From: Pythium myriotylum
Lineage: Eukaryota > Oomycota > Peronosporomycetes > Pythiales > Pythiaceae
DNA: 64,000 nucleotides
Assembly (NCBI GenBank): GCA_023091665.1
Contig: JALJCQ010000004.1
Location: forward strand, 2,480,001 to 2,544,000
Direction: 5' to 3'
Shown here: one piece after another, positions 46,527-60,802 of the stretch
Position numbering within the stretch: position 1 is the stretch's first letter
Layout of the letters: the number at the start of each line of letters is the position of its first letter
Translations under genes and position numbers: made by a program
Notes under the pieces: model-generated
Databases searched by the model: none
Seen by the model: only the letters and a program-made list of their open reading frames with translations
What the model was told of the DNA's origin: nothing

Positions 46527-47861
46527 GCTATACTTTATTCAAGTCAAACCAATTCTCACCGCCCCTTGCACGCACACCAACACAACACCCCCCAAACACT
46601 CCCCGCCCTACACCCTAGCACTCCCCACCATTATACCACGATCTCACGGCAGATGCGGCCATCCAACAGTGCCAGCGTCGACTACTTATGTATACATATA
46701 CATATACATATATGGGAAACCGCATGATACAACATAGCACAGCATGCCATGCCAAGCCACAACGTAACTAACCACCACACGAAGCGCCAAGCGACTGGAG
46801 AGGTGAGTCATTCACTGGGGTGTCGATGAAGCTCTCTCTCACTCCCACTTCTAGTTGTTCATCTGGGATACCCGAGCGACGTGAGCACTTTATCCCAACG
46901 TGGCGCAGAACGTGGCTCTGGTTGTTGCTAAGTGAATTTTGTGATTGGGTCATATCACAAACTGACGCACAAAGACAGTGAGTAGGTCGGACGAATGCCA
47001 ACGTCAACCAGGAGGCGGTTTCCCAAGTCGACCTCAATATCGTGGTGAATGTAGAGCTCAAGTTGGGCCACGGAGCACGTTTATCGCGCGCAAGCTTCGG
47101 CAAACGGGAACCCGCACAGGTCCCGCACGCACGCATCAAGCCATTACTCCCCTTCTTTCCCACTACACCCTCTTCGTGTTATAGGCCATGACCCCCACCG
47201 CAACTCATCCGCTCGCCAGCGTTTCTCCATCGAAAGAGCACCCGTCACGCCCCAGGGTCCCACGGTCCCAAGCTCCCACGGTCCCAAGCTCCCACGGTCC
47301 CACGGTCCCACGGTCGGCTGGGGCGAGGGTATCTCTCCTGTGTTCACATCACATCACAGGAGAGATACCCTCGCTCCAGCCAAACACGAAACATGGACAA
47401 GCACACGACTTGACACCGCACTGCTTCGCTTGACGATCCTCGTCATCGGCTTTGTCCTATGTGGCCAAAATGACTGTAGATTCTTCGGCAACTATTCTCA
47501 GCGCACACTGATCCGAGCCAATTCACCATCGACGGCAAGACTCGAGTCGATGCAGGCTGAAGATGAACTCGAAAGGCCTGAGTGGTCATTGAAGCCGCAC
47601 CCGCACCCGCATCCATTTTGAGCGCGCAGATGACCCATTCGTCCATGGTAGTCGACGGCTGCAATGTCCAAGGCGCGCGTCTATGTGGCGAGCCGAAGTG
47701 GGAGCAGTGGTGCCATGGGGTGTGGGGTGTGGAGCAGTGTGGCGTGGCGTAGCGTGTAAATGCGAAGGAGAAAAGGAGGCAGAAGACAGGAGTTGTGAGT
47801 GGCAACAATGGGGGCTTGGCGACTGTGGTCAGGGTAGCGGTGCATTCGCCGGCAAAGGCAA

Positions 47862-47932
47862 TGCCTCCGCCCAGGATTGAACTGGGACCTTCTGTTTACA
47901 AGACAGATGCTCTACCACTGAGCCACAGAGGC
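47862..47932 (-). tRNA. tRNA-Thr(UGU), array copy 28
   Basis: Sequence identical to copy 1. Unit 46527-47932, octamer tract 47259-47314 (7), state CGCAC. Confidence 0.9.
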
Positions 47933-49267
47933 GCTATACTTTATTCAAGTCAAACCAATTCTCACCGCCCCTTGCACGCACACCAACACAACACCCCCCA
48001 AACACTCCCCGCCCTACACCCTAGCACTCCCCACCATTATACCACGATCTCACGGCAGATGCGGCCATCCAACAGTGCCAGCGTCGACTACTTATGTATA
48101 CATATACATATACATATATGGGAAACCGCATGATACAACATAGCACAGCATGCCATGCCAAGCCACAACGTAACTAACCACCACACGAAGCGCCAAGCGA
48201 CTGGAGAGGTGAGTCATTCACTGGGGTGTCGATGAAGCTCTCTCTCACTCCCACTTCTAGTTGTTCATCTGGGATACCCGAGCGACGTGAGCACTTTATC
48301 CCAACGTGGCGCAGAACGTGGCTCTGGTTGTTGCTAAGTGAATTTTGTGATTGGGTCATATCACAAACTGACCCACAAAGACAGTGAGTAGGTCGGACGA
48401 ATGCCAACGTCAACCAGGAGGCGGTTTCCCAAGTCGACCTCAATATCGTGGTGAATGTAGAGCTCAAGTTGGGCCACGGAGCACGTTTATCGCGCGCAAG
48501 CTTCGGCAAACGGGAACCCGCACAGGTCCCGCACGCACGCATCAAGCCATTACTCCCCTTCTTTCCCACTACACCCTCTTCGTGTTATAGGCCATGACCC
48601 CCACCGCAACTCATCCGCTCGCCAGCGTTTCTCCATCGAAAGAGCACCCGTCACGCCCCAGGGTCCCACGGTCCCAAGCTCCCACGGTCCCAAGCTCCCA
48701 CGGTCCCACGGTCCCACGGTCGGCTGGGGCGAGGGTATCTCTCCTGTGTTCACATCACATCACAGGAGAGATACCCTCGCTCCAGCCAAACACGAAACAT
48801 GGACAAGCACACGACTTGACACCGCACTGCTTCGCTTGACGATCCTCGTCATCGGCTTTGTCCTATGTGGCCAAAATGACTGTAGATTCTTCGGCAACTA
48901 TTCTCAGCGCACACTGATCCGAGCCAATTCACCATCGACGGCAAGACTCGAGTCGATGCAGGCTGAAGATGAACTCGAAAGGCCTGAGTGGTCATTGAAG
49001 CCGCACCCGCACCCGCATCCATTTTGAGCGCGCAGATGACCCATTCGTCCATGGTAGTCGACGGCTGCAATGTCCAAGGCGCGCGTCTATGTGGCGAGCC
49101 GAAGTGGGAGCAGTGGTGCCATGGGGTGTGGGGTGTGGAGCAGTGTGGCGTGGCGTAGCGTGTAAATGCGAAGGAGAAAAGGAGGCAGAAGACAGGAGTT
49201 GTGAGTGGCAACAATGGGGGCTTGGCGACTGTGGTCAGGGTAGCGGTGCATTCGCCGGCAAAGGCAA

Positions 49268-49338
49268 TGCCTCCGCCCAGGATTGAACTGGGACCTTCTG
49301 TTTACAAGACAGATGCTCTACCACTGAGCCACAGAGGC
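49268..49338 (-). tRNA. tRNA-Thr(UGU), array copy 29
   Basis: Sequence identical to copy 1. Unit 47933-49338, octamer tract 48665-48720 (7), state CCCAC, the last such unit in the window. Confidence 0.9.
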
Positions 49339-50673
49339 GCTATACTTTATTCAAGTCAAACCAATTCTCACCGCCCCTTGCACGCACACCAACACAACAC
49401 CCCCCAAACACTCCCCGCCCTACACCCTAGCACTCCCCACCATTATACCACGATCTCACGGCAGATGCGGCCATCCAACAGTGCCAGCGTCGACTACTTA
49501 TGTATACATATACATATACATATATGGGAAACCGCATGATACAACATAGCACAGCATGCCATGCCAAGCCACAACGTAACTAACCACCACACGAAGCGCC
49601 AAGCGACTGGAGAGGTGAGTCATTCACTGGGGTGTCGATGAAGCTCTCTCTCACTCCCACTTCTAGTTGTTCATCTGGGATACCCGAGCGACGTGAGCAC
49701 TTTATCCCAACGTGGCGCAGAACGTGGCTCTGGTTGTTGCTAAGTGAATTTTGTGATTGGGTCATATCACAAACTGACGCACAAAGACAGTGAGTAGGTC
49801 GGACGAATGCCAACGTCAACCAGGAGGCGGTTTCCCAAGTCGACCTCAATATCGTGGTGAATGTAGAGCTCAAGTTGGGCCACGGAGCACGTTTATCGCG
49901 CGCAAGCTTCGGCAAACGGGAACCCGCACAGGTCCCGCACGCACGCATCAAGCCATTACTCCCCTTCTTTCCCACTACACCCTCTTCGTGTTATAGGCCA
50001 TGACCCCCACCGCAACTCATCCGCTCGCCAGCGTTTCTCCATCGAAAGAGCACCCGTCACGCCCCAGGGTCCCACGGTCCCAAGCTCCCACGGTCCCAAG
50101 CTCCCACGGTCCCACGGTCCCACGGTCGGCTGGGGCGAGGGTATCTCTCCTGTGTTCACATCACATCACAGGAGAGATACCCTCGCTCCAGCCAAACACG
50201 AAACATGGACAAGCACACGACTTGACACCGCACTGCTTCGCTTGACGATCCTCGTCATCGGCTTTGTCCTATGTGGCCAAAATGACTGTAGATTCTTCGG
50301 CAACTATTCTCAGCGCACACTGATCCGAGCCAATTCACCATCGACGGCAAGACTCGAGTCGATGCAGGCTGAAGATGAACTCGAAAGGCCTGAGTGGTCA
50401 TTGAAGCCGCACCCGCACCCGCATCCATTTTGAGCGCGCAGATGACCCATTCGTCCATGGTAGTCGACGGCTGCAATGTCCAAGGCGCGCGTCTATGTGG
50501 CGAGCCGAAGTGGGAGCAGTGGTGCCATGGGGTGTGGGGTGTGGAGCAGTGTGGCGTGGCGTAGCGTGTAAATGCGAAGGAGAAAAGGAGGCAGAAGACA
50601 GGAGTTGTGAGTGGCAACAATGGGGGCTTGGCGACTGTGGTCAGGGTAGCGGTGCATTCGCCGGCAAAGGCAA

Positions 50674-50744
50674 TGCCTCCGCCCAGGATTGAACTGGGAC
50701 CTTCTGTTTACAAGACAGATGCTCTACCACTGAGCCACAGAGGC
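50674..50744 (-). tRNA. tRNA-Thr(UGU), array copy 30
   Basis: Sequence identical to copy 1. Unit 49339-50744, octamer tract 50071-50126 (7), state CGCAC. Confidence 0.9.
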
Positions 50745-52103
50745 GCTATACTTTATTCAAGTCAAACCAATTCTCACCGCCCCTTGCACGCACACCAACA
50801 CAACACCCCCCAAACACTCCCCGCCCTACACCCTAGCACTCCCCACCATTATACCACGATCTCACGGCAGATGCGGCCATCCAACAGTGCCAGCGTCGAC
50901 TACTTATGTATACATATACATATACATATATGGGAAACCGCATGATACAACATAGCACAGCATGCCATGCCAAGCCACAACGTAACTAACCACCACACGA
51001 AGCGCCAAGCGACTGGAGAGGTGAGTCATTCACTGGGGTGTCGATGAAGCTCTCTCTCACTCCCACTTCTAGTTGTTCATCTGGGATACCCGAGCGACGT
51101 GAGCACTTTATCCCAACGTGGCGCAGAACGTGGCTCTGGTTGTTGCTAAGTGAATTTTGTGATTGGGTCATATCACAAACTGACGCACAAAGACAGTGAG
51201 TAGGTCGGACGAATGCCAACGTCAACCAGGAGGCGGTTTCCCAAGTCGACCTCAATATCGTGGTGAATGTAGAGCTCAAGTTGGGCCACGGAGCACGTTT
51301 ATCGCGCGCAAGCTTCGGCAAACGGGAACCCGCACAGGTCCCGCACGCACGCATCAAGCCATTACTCCCCTTCTTTCCCACTACACCCTCTTCGTGTTAT
51401 AGGCCATGACCCCCACCGCAACTCATCCGCTCGCCAGCGTTTCTCCATCGAAAGAGCACCCGTCACGCCCCAGGGTCCCACGGTCCCAAGCTCCCACGGT
51501 CCCAAGCTCCCACGGTCCCAAGCTCCCACGGTCCCAAGCTCCCACGGTCCCACGGTCGGCTGGGGCGAGGGTATCTCTCCTGTGTTCACATCACATCACA
51601 GGAGAGATACCCTCGCTCCAGCCAAACACGAAACATGGACAAGCACACGACTTGACACCGCACTGCTTCGCTTGACGATCCTCGTCATCGGCTTTGTCCT
51701 ATGTGGCCAAAATGACTGTAGATTCTTCGGCAACTATTCTCAGCGCACACTGATCCGAGCCAATTCACCATCGACGGCAAGACTCGAGTCGATGCAGGCT
51801 GAAGATGAACTCGAAAGGCCTGAGTGGTCATTGAAGCCGCACCCGCACCCGCATCCATTTTGAGCGCGCAGATGACCCATTCGTCCATGGTAGTCGACGG
51901 CTGCAATGTCCAAGGCGCGCGTCTATGTGGCGAGCCGAAGTGGGAGCAGTGGTGCCATGGGGTGTGGGGTGTGGAGCAGTGTGGCGTGGCGTAGCGTGTA
52001 AATGCGAAGGAGAAAAGGAGGCAGAAGACAGGAGTTGTGAGTGGCAACAATGGGGGCTTGGCGACTGTGGTCAGGGTAGCGGTGCATTCGCCGGCAAAGG
52101 CAA

Positions 52104-52174
52104 TGCCTCCGCCCAGGATTGAACTGGGACCTTCTGTTTACAAGACAGATGCTCTACCACTGAGCCACAGAGGC
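52104..52174 (-). tRNA. tRNA-Thr(UGU), array copy 31
   Basis: Sequence identical to copy 1. Unit 50745-52174, octamer tract 51477-51556 (10, (ab)4 a2), state CGCAC. Confidence 0.9.
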
Positions 52175-53509
52175 GCTATACTTTATTCAAGTCAAACCAA
52201 TTCTCACCGCCCCTTGCACGCACACCAACACAACACCCCCCAAACACTCCCCGCCCTACACCCTAGCACTCCCCACCATTATACCACGATCTCACGGCAG
52301 ATGCGGCCATCCAACAGTGCCAGCGTCGACTACTTATGTATACATATACATATACATATATGGGAAACCGCATGATACAACATAGCACAGCATGCCATGC
52401 CAAGCCACAACGTAACTAACCACCACACGAAGCGCCAAGCGACTGGAGAGGTGAGTCATTCACTGGGGTGTCGATGAAGCTCTCTCTCACTCCCACTTCT
52501 AGTTGTTCATCTGGGATACCCGAGCGACGTGAGCACTTTATCCCAACGTGGCGCAGAACGTGGCTCTGGTTGTTGCTAAGTGAATTTTGTGATTGGGTCA
52601 TATCACAAACTGACGCACAAAGACAGTGAGTAGGTCGGACGAATGCCAACGTCAACCAGGAGGCGGTTTCCCAAGTCGACCTCAATATCGTGGTGAATGT
52701 AGAGCTCAAGTTGGGCCACGGAGCACGTTTATCGCGCGCAAGCTTCGGCAAACGGGAACCCGCACAGGTCCCGCACGCACGCATCAAGCCATTACTCCCC
52801 TTCTTTCCCACTACACCCTCTTCGTGTTATAGGCCATGACCCCCACCGCAACTCATCCGCTCGCCAGCGTTTCTCCATCGAAAGAGCACCCGTCACGCCC
52901 CAGGGTCCCACGGTCCCAAGCTCCCACGGTCCCAAGCTCCCACGGTCCCACGGTCCCACGGTCGGCTGGGGCGAGGGTATCTCTCCTGTGTTCACATCAC
53001 ATCACAGGAGAGATACCCTCGCTCCAGCCAAACACGAAACATGGACAAGCACACGACTTGACACCGCACTGCTTCGCTTGACGATCCTCGTCATCGGCTT
53101 TGTCCTATGTGGCCAAAATGACTGTAGATTCTTCGGCAACTATTCTCAGCGCACACTGATCCGAGCCAATTCACCATCGACGGCAAGACTCGAGTCGATG
53201 CAGGCTGAAGATGAACTCGAAAGGCCTGAGTGGTCATTGAAGCCGCACCCGCACCCGCATCCATTTTGAGCGCGCAGATGACCCATTCGTCCATGGTAGT
53301 CGACGGCTGCAATGTCCAAGGCGCGCGTCTATGTGGCGAGCCGAAGTGGGAGCAGTGGTGCCATGGGGTGTGGGGTGTGGAGCAGTGTGGCGTGGCGTAG
53401 CGTGTAAATGCGAAGGAGAAAAGGAGGCAGAAGACAGGAGTTGTGAGTGGCAACAATGGGGGCTTGGCGACTGTGGTCAGGGTAGCGGTGCATTCGCCGG
53501 CAAAGGCAA

Positions 53510-53580
53510 TGCCTCCGCCCAGGATTGAACTGGGACCTTCTGTTTACAAGACAGATGCTCTACCACTGAGCCACAGAGGC
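53510..53580 (-). tRNA. tRNA-Thr(UGU), array copy 32
   Basis: Sequence identical to copy 1. Unit 52175-53580, octamer tract 52907-52962 (7), state CGCAC. Confidence 0.9.
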
Positions 53581-54931
53581 GCTATACTTTATTCAAGTCA
53601 AACCAATTCTCACCGCCCCTTGCACGCACACCAACACAACACCCCCCAAACACTCCCCGCCCTACACCCTAGCACTCCCCACCATTATACCACGATCTCA
53701 CGGCAGATGCGGCCATCCAACAGTGCCAGCGTCGACTACTTATGTATACATATACATATACATATATGGGAAACCGCATGATACAACATAGCACAGCATG
53801 CCATGCCAAGCCACAACGTAACTAACCACCACACGAAGCGCCAAGCGACTGGAGAGGTGAGTCATTCACTGGGGTGTCGATGAAGCTCTCTCTCACTCCC
53901 ACTTCTAGTTGTTCATCTGGGATACCCGAGCGACGTGAGCACTTTATCCCAACGTGGCGCAGAACGTGGCTCTGGTTGTTGCTAAGTGAATTTTGTGATT
54001 GGGTCATATCACAAACTGACGCACAAAGACAGTGAGTAGGTCGGACGAATGCCAACGTCAACCAGGAGGCGGTTTCCCAAGTCGACCTCAATATCGTGGT
54101 GAATGTAGAGCTCAAGTTGGGCCACGGAGCACGTTTATCGCGCGCAAGCTTCGGCAAACGGGAACCCGCACAGGTCCCGCACGCACGCATCAAGCCATTA
54201 CTCCCCTTCTTTCCCACTACACCCTCTTCGTGTTATAGGCCATGACCCCCACCGCAACTCATCCGCTCGCCAGCGTTTCTCCATCGAAAGAGCACACGTC
54301 ACGCCCCAGGGTCCCACGGTCCCAAGCTCCCACGGTCCCAAGCTCCCACGGTCCCAAGCTCCCACGGTCCCACGGTCCCACGGTCGGCTGGGGCGAGGGT
54401 ATCTCTCCTGTGTTCACATCACATCACAGGAGAGATACCCTCGCTCCAGCCAAACACGAAACATGGACAAGCACACGACTTGACACCGCACTGCTTCGCT
54501 TGACGATCCTCGTCATCGGCTTTGTCCTATGTGGCCAAAATGACTGTAGATTCTTCGGCAACTATTCTCAGCGCACACTGATCCGAGCCAATTCACCATC
54601 GACGGCAAGACTCGAGTCGATGCAGGCTGAAGATGAACTCGAAAGGCCTGAGTGGTCATTGAAGCCGCACCCGCACCCGCATCCATTTTGAGCGCGCAGA
54701 TGACCCATTCGTCCATGGTAGTCGACGGCTGCAATGTCCAAGGCGCGCGTCTATGTGGCGAGCCGAAGTGGGAGCAGTGGTGCCATGGGGTGTGGGGTGT
54801 GGAGCAGTGTGGCGTGGCGTAGCGTGTAAATGCGAAGGAGAAAAGGAGGCAGAAGACAGGAGTTGTGAGTGGCAACAATGGGGGCTTGGCGACTGTGGTC
54901 AGGGTAGCGGTGCATTCGCCGGCAAAGGCAA

Positions 54932-55002
54932 TGCCTCCGCCCAGGATTGAACTGGGACCTTCTGTTTACAAGACAGATGCTCTACCACTGAGCCACAGAG
55001 GC
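54932..55002 (-). tRNA. tRNA-Thr(UGU), array copy 33
   Basis: Sequence identical to copy 1. Unit 53581-55002, octamer tract 54313-54384 (9, (ab)3 a3), states CGCAC and AGCACACG, the latter otherwise only in units 8 and 9 about 40 kb away. Confidence 0.9.
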
Positions 55003-56401
55003 GCTATACTTTATTCAAGTCAAACCAATTCTCACCGCCCCTTGCACGCACACCAACACAACACCCCCCAAACACTCCCCGCCCTACACCCTAGCACTCC
55101 CCACCATTATACCACGATCTCACGGCAGATGCGGCCATCCAACAGTGCCAGCGTCGACTACTTATGTATACATATACATATACATATATGGGAAACCGCA
55201 TGATACAACATAGCACAGCATGCCATGCCAAGCCACAACGTAACTAACCACCACACGAAGCGCCAAGCGACTGGAGAGGTGAGTCATTCACTGGGGTGTC
55301 GATGAAGCTCTCTCTCACTCCCACTTCTAGTTGTTCATCTGGGATACCCGAGCGACGTGAGCACTTTATCCCAACGTGGCGCAGAACGTGGCTCTGGTTG
55401 TTGCTAAGTGAATTTTGTGATTGGGTCATATCACAAACTGACGCACAAAGACAGTGAGTAGGTCGGACGAATGCCAACGTCAACCAGGAGGCGGTTTCCC
55501 AAGTCGACCTCAATATCGTGGTGAATGTAGAGCTCAAGTTGGGCCACGGAGCACGTTTATCGCGCGCAAGCTTCGGCAAACGGGAACCCGCACAGGTCCC
55601 GCACGCACGCATCAAGCCATTACTCCCCTTCTTTCCCACTACACCCTCTTCGTGTTATAGGCCATGACCCCCACCGCAACTCATCCGCTCGCCAGCGTTT
55701 CTCCATCGAAAGAGCACCCGTCACGCCCCAGGGTCCCACGGTCCCAAGCTCCCACGGTCCCAAGCTCCCACGGTCCCAAGCTCCCACGGTCCCAAGCTCC
55801 CACGGTCCCAAGCTCCCACGGTCCCAAGCTCCCACGGTCCCACGGTCCCACGGTCGGCTGGGGCGAGGGTATCTCTCCTGTGTTCACATCACATCACAGG
55901 AGAGATACCCTCGCTCCAGCCAAACACGAAACATGGACAAGCACACGACTTGACACCGCACTGCTTCGCTTGACGATCCTCGTCATCGGCTTTGTCCTAT
56001 GTGGCCAAAATGACTGTAGATTCTTCGGCAACTATTCTCAGCGCACACTGATCCGAGCCAATTCACCATCGACGGCAAGACTCGAGTCGATGCAGGCTGA
56101 AGATGAACTCGAAAGGCCTGAGTGGTCATTGAAGCCGCACCCGCACCCGCATCCATTTTGAGCGCGCAGATGACCCATTCGTCCATGGTAGTCGACGGCT
56201 GCAATGTCCAAGGCGCGCGTCTATGTGGCGAGCCGAAGTGGGAGCAGTGGTGCCATGGGGTGTGGGGTGTGGAGCAGTGTGGCGTGGCGTAGCGTGTAAA
56301 TGCGAAGGAGAAAAGGAGGCAGAAGACAGGAGTTGTGAGTGGCAACAATGGGGGCTTGGCGACTGTGGTCAGGGTAGCGGTGCATTCGCCGGCAAAGGCA
56401 A

Positions 56402-56472
56402 TGCCTCCGCCCAGGATTGAACTGGGACCTTCTGTTTACAAGACAGATGCTCTACCACTGAGCCACAGAGGC
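56402..56472 (-). tRNA. tRNA-Thr(UGU), array copy 34
   Basis: Sequence identical to copy 1. Unit 55003-56472 (1,470 bp), octamer tract 55735-55854 (15, (ab)6 a3), state CGCAC. Confidence 0.9.
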
Positions 56473-57839
56473 GCTATACTTTATTCAAGTCAAACCAATT
56501 CTCACCGCCCCTTGCACGCACACCAACACAACACCCCCCAAACACTCCCCGCCCTACACCCTAGCACTCCCCACCATTATACCACGATCTCACGGCAGAT
56601 GCGGCCATCCAACAGTGCCAGCGTCGACTACTTATGTATACATATACATATACATATATGGGAAACCGCATGATACAACATAGCACAGCATGCCATGCCA
56701 AGCCACAACGTAACTAACCACCACACGAAGCGCCAAGCGACTGGAGAGGTGAGTCATTCACTGGGGTGTCGATGAAGCTCTCTCTCACTCCCACTTCTAG
56801 TTGTTCATCTGGGATACCCGAGCGACGTGAGCACTTTATCCCAACGTGGCGCAGAACGTGGCTCTGGTTGTTGCTAAGTGAATTTTGTGATTGGGTCATA
56901 TCACAAACTGACGCACAAAGACAGTGAGTAGGTCGGACGAATGCCAACGTCAACCAGGAGGCGGTTTCCCAAGTCGACCTCAATATCGTGGTGAATGTAG
57001 AGCTCAAGTTGGGCCACGGAGCACGTTTATCGCGCGCAAGCTTCGGCAAACGGGAACCCGCACAGGTCCCGCACGCACGCATCAAGCCATTACTCCCCTT
57101 CTTTCCCACTACACCCTCTTCGTGTTATAGGCCATGACCCCCACCGCAACTCATCCGCTCGCCAGCGTTTCTCCATCGAAAGAGCACCCGTCACGCCCCA
57201 GGGTCCCACGGTCCCAAGCTCCCACGGTCCCAAGCTCCCACGGTCCCAAGCTCCCACGGTCCCAAGCTCCCACGGTCCCACGGTCCCACGGTCGGCTGGG
57301 GCGAGGGTATCTCTCCTGTGTTCACATCACATCACAGGAGAGATACCCTCGCTCCAGCCAAACACGAAACATGGACAAGCACACGACTTGACACCGCACT
57401 GCTTCGCTTGACGATCCTCGTCATCGGCTTTGTCCTATGTGGCCAAAATGACTGTAGATTCTTCGGCAACTATTCTCAGCGCACACTGATCCGAGCCAAT
57501 TCACCATCGACGGCAAGACTCGAGTCGATGCAGGCTGAAGATGAACTCGAAAGGCCTGAGTGGTCATTGAAGCCGCACCCGCACCCGCATCCATTTTGAG
57601 CGCGCAGATGACCCATTCGTCCATGGTAGTCGACGGCTGCAATGTCCAAGGCGCGCGTCTATGTGGCGAGCCGAAGTGGGAGCAGTGGTGCCATGGGGTG
57701 TGGGGTGTGGAGCAGTGTGGCGTGGCGTAGCGTGTAAATGCGAAGGAGAAAAGGAGGCAGAAGACAGGAGTTGTGAGTGGCAACAATGGGGGCTTGGCGA
57801 CTGTGGTCAGGGTAGCGGTGCATTCGCCGGCAAAGGCAA

Positions 57840-57910
57840 TGCCTCCGCCCAGGATTGAACTGGGACCTTCTGTTTACAAGACAGATGCTCTACCACTGAG
57901 CCACAGAGGC
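57840..57910 (-). tRNA. tRNA-Thr(UGU), array copy 35
   Basis: Sequence identical to copy 1. Unit 56473-57910, octamer tract 57205-57292 (11, (ab)4 a3), state CGCAC. Confidence 0.9.
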
Positions 57911-59293
57911 GCTATACTTTATTCAAGTCAAACCAATTCTCACCGCCCCTTGCACGCACACCAACACAACACCCCCCAAACACTCCCCGCCCTACACCCT
58001 AGCACTCCCCACCATTATACCACGATCTCACGGCAGATGCGGCCATCCAACAGTGCCAGCGTCGACTACTTATGTATACATATACATATACATATATGGG
58101 AAACCGCATGATACAACATAGCACAGCATGCCATGCCAAGCCACAACGTAACTAACCACCACACGAAGCGCCAAGCGACTGGAGAGGTGAGTCATTCACT
58201 GGGGTGTCGATGAAGCTCTCTCTCACTCCCACTTCTAGTTGTTCATCTGGGATACCCGAGCGACGTGAGCACTTTATCCCAACGTGGCGCAGAACGTGGC
58301 TCTGGTTGTTGCTAAGTGAATTTTGTGATTGGGTCATATCACAAACTGACGCACAAAGACAGTGAGTAGGTCGGACGAATGCCAACGTCAACCAGGAGGC
58401 GGTTTCCCAAGTCGACCTCAATATCGTGGTGAATGTAGAGCTCAAGTTGGGCCACGGAGCACGTTTATCGCGCGCAAGCTTCGGCAAACGGGAACCCGCA
58501 CAGGTCCCGCACGCACGCATCAAGCCATTACTCCCCTTCTTTCCCACTACACCCTCTTCGTGTTATAGGCCATGACCCCCACCGCAACTCATCCGCTCGC
58601 CAGCGTTTCTCCATCGAAAGAGCACCCGTCACGCCCCAGGGTCCCACGGTCCCAAGCTCCCACGGTCCCAAGCTCCCACGGTCCCAAGCTCCCACGGTCC
58701 CAAGCTCCCACGGTCCCAAGCTCCCACGGTCCCACGGTCCCACGGTCGGCTGGGGCGAGGGTATCTCTCCTGTGTTCACATCACATCACAGGAGAGATAC
58801 CCTCGCTCCAGCCAAACACGAAACATGGACAAGCACACGACTTGACACCGCACTGCTTCGCTTGACGATCCTCGTCATCGGCTTTGTCCTATGTGGCCAA
58901 AATGACTGTAGATTCTTCGGCAACTATTCTCAGCGCACACTGATCCGAGCCAATTCACCATCGACGGCAAGACTCGAGTCGATGCAGGCTGAAGATGAAC
59001 TCGAAAGGCCTGAGTGGTCATTGAAGCCGCACCCGCACCCGCATCCATTTTGAGCGCGCAGATGACCCATTCGTCCATGGTAGTCGACGGCTGCAATGTC
59101 CAAGGCGCGCGTCTATGTGGCGAGCCGAAGTGGGAGCAGTGGTGCCATGGGGTGTGGGGTGTGGAGCAGTGTGGCGTGGCGTAGCGTGTAAATGCGAAGG
59201 AGAAAAGGAGGCAGAAGACAGGAGTTGTGAGTGGCAACAATGGGGGCTTGGCGACTGTGGTCAGGGTAGCGGTGCATTCGCCGGCAAAGGCAA

Positions 59294-59364
59294 TGCCTCC
59301 GCCCAGGATTGAACTGGGACCTTCTGTTTACAAGACAGATGCTCTACCACTGAGCCACAGAGGC
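59294..59364 (-). tRNA. tRNA-Thr(UGU), array copy 36
   Basis: Sequence identical to copy 1. Unit 57911-59364, octamer tract 58643-58746 (13, (ab)5 a3), state CGCAC. Confidence 0.9.
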
Positions 59365-60731
59365 GCTATACTTTATTCAAGTCAAACCAATTCTCACCGC
59401 CCCTTGCACGCACACCAACACAACACCCCCCAAACACTCCCCGCCCTACACCCTAGCACTCCCCACCATTATACCACGATCTCACGGCAGATGCGGCCAT
59501 CCAACAGTGCCAGCGTCGACTACTTATGTATACATATACATATACATATATGGGAAACCGCATGATACAACATAGCACAGCATGCCATGCCAAGCCACAA
59601 CGTAACTAACCACCACACGAAGCGCCAAGCGACTGGAGAGGTGAGTCATTCACTGGGGTGTCGATGAAGCTCTCTCTCACTCCCACTTCTAGTTGTTCAT
59701 CTGGGATACCCGAGCGACGTGAGCACTTTATCCCAACGTGGCGCAGAACGTGGCTCTGGTTGTTGCTAAGTGAATTTTGTGATTGGGTCATATCACAAAC
59801 TGACGCACAAAGACAGTGAGTAGGTCGGACGAATGCCAACGTCAACCAGGAGGCGGTTTCCCAAGTCGACCTCAATATCGTGGTGAATGTAGAGCTCAAG
59901 TTGGGCCACGGAGCACGTTTATCGCGCGCAAGCTTCGGCAAACGGGAACCCGCACAGGTCCCGCACGCACGCATCAAGCCATTACTCCCCTTCTTTCCCA
60001 CTACACCCTCTTCGTGTTATAGGCCATGACCCCCACCGCAACTCATCCGCTCGCCAGCGTTTCTCCATCGAAAGAGCACCCGTCACGCCCCAGGGTCCCA
60101 CGGTCCCAAGCTCCCACGGTCCCAAGCTCCCACGGTCCCAAGCTCCCACGGTCCCAAGCTCCCACGGTCCCACGGTCCCACGGTCGGCTGGGGCGAGGGT
60201 ATCTCTCCTGTGTTCACATCACATCACAGGAGAGATACCCTCGCTCCAGCCAAACACGAAACATGGACAAGCACACGACTTGACACCGCACTGCTTCGCT
60301 TGACGATCCTCGTCATCGGCTTTGTCCTATGTGGCCAAAATGACTGTAGATTCTTCGGCAACTATTCTCAGCGCACACTGATCCGAGCCAATTCACCATC
60401 GACGGCAAGACTCGAGTCGATGCAGGCTGAAGATGAACTCGAAAGGCCTGAGTGGTCATTGAAGCCGCACCCGCACCCGCATCCATTTTGAGCGCGCAGA
60501 TGACCCATTCGTCCATGGTAGTCGACGGCTGCAATGTCCAAGGCGCGCGTCTATGTGGCGAGCCGAAGTGGGAGCAGTGGTGCCATGGGGTGTGGGGTGT
60601 GGAGCAGTGTGGCGTGGCGTAGCGTGTAAATGCGAAGGAGAAAAGGAGGCAGAAGACAGGAGTTGTGAGTGGCAACAATGGGGGCTTGGCGACTGTGGTC
60701 AGGGTAGCGGTGCATTCGCCGGCAAAGGCAA

Positions 60732-60802
60732 TGCCTCCGCCCAGGATTGAACTGGGACCTTCTGTTTACAAGACAGATGCTCTACCACTGAGCCACAGAG
60801 GC
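60732..60802 (-). tRNA. tRNA-Thr(UGU), array copy 37
   Basis: Sequence identical to copy 1. Unit 59365-60802, octamer tract 60097-60184 (11, (ab)4 a3), state CGCAC. Confidence 0.9.
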
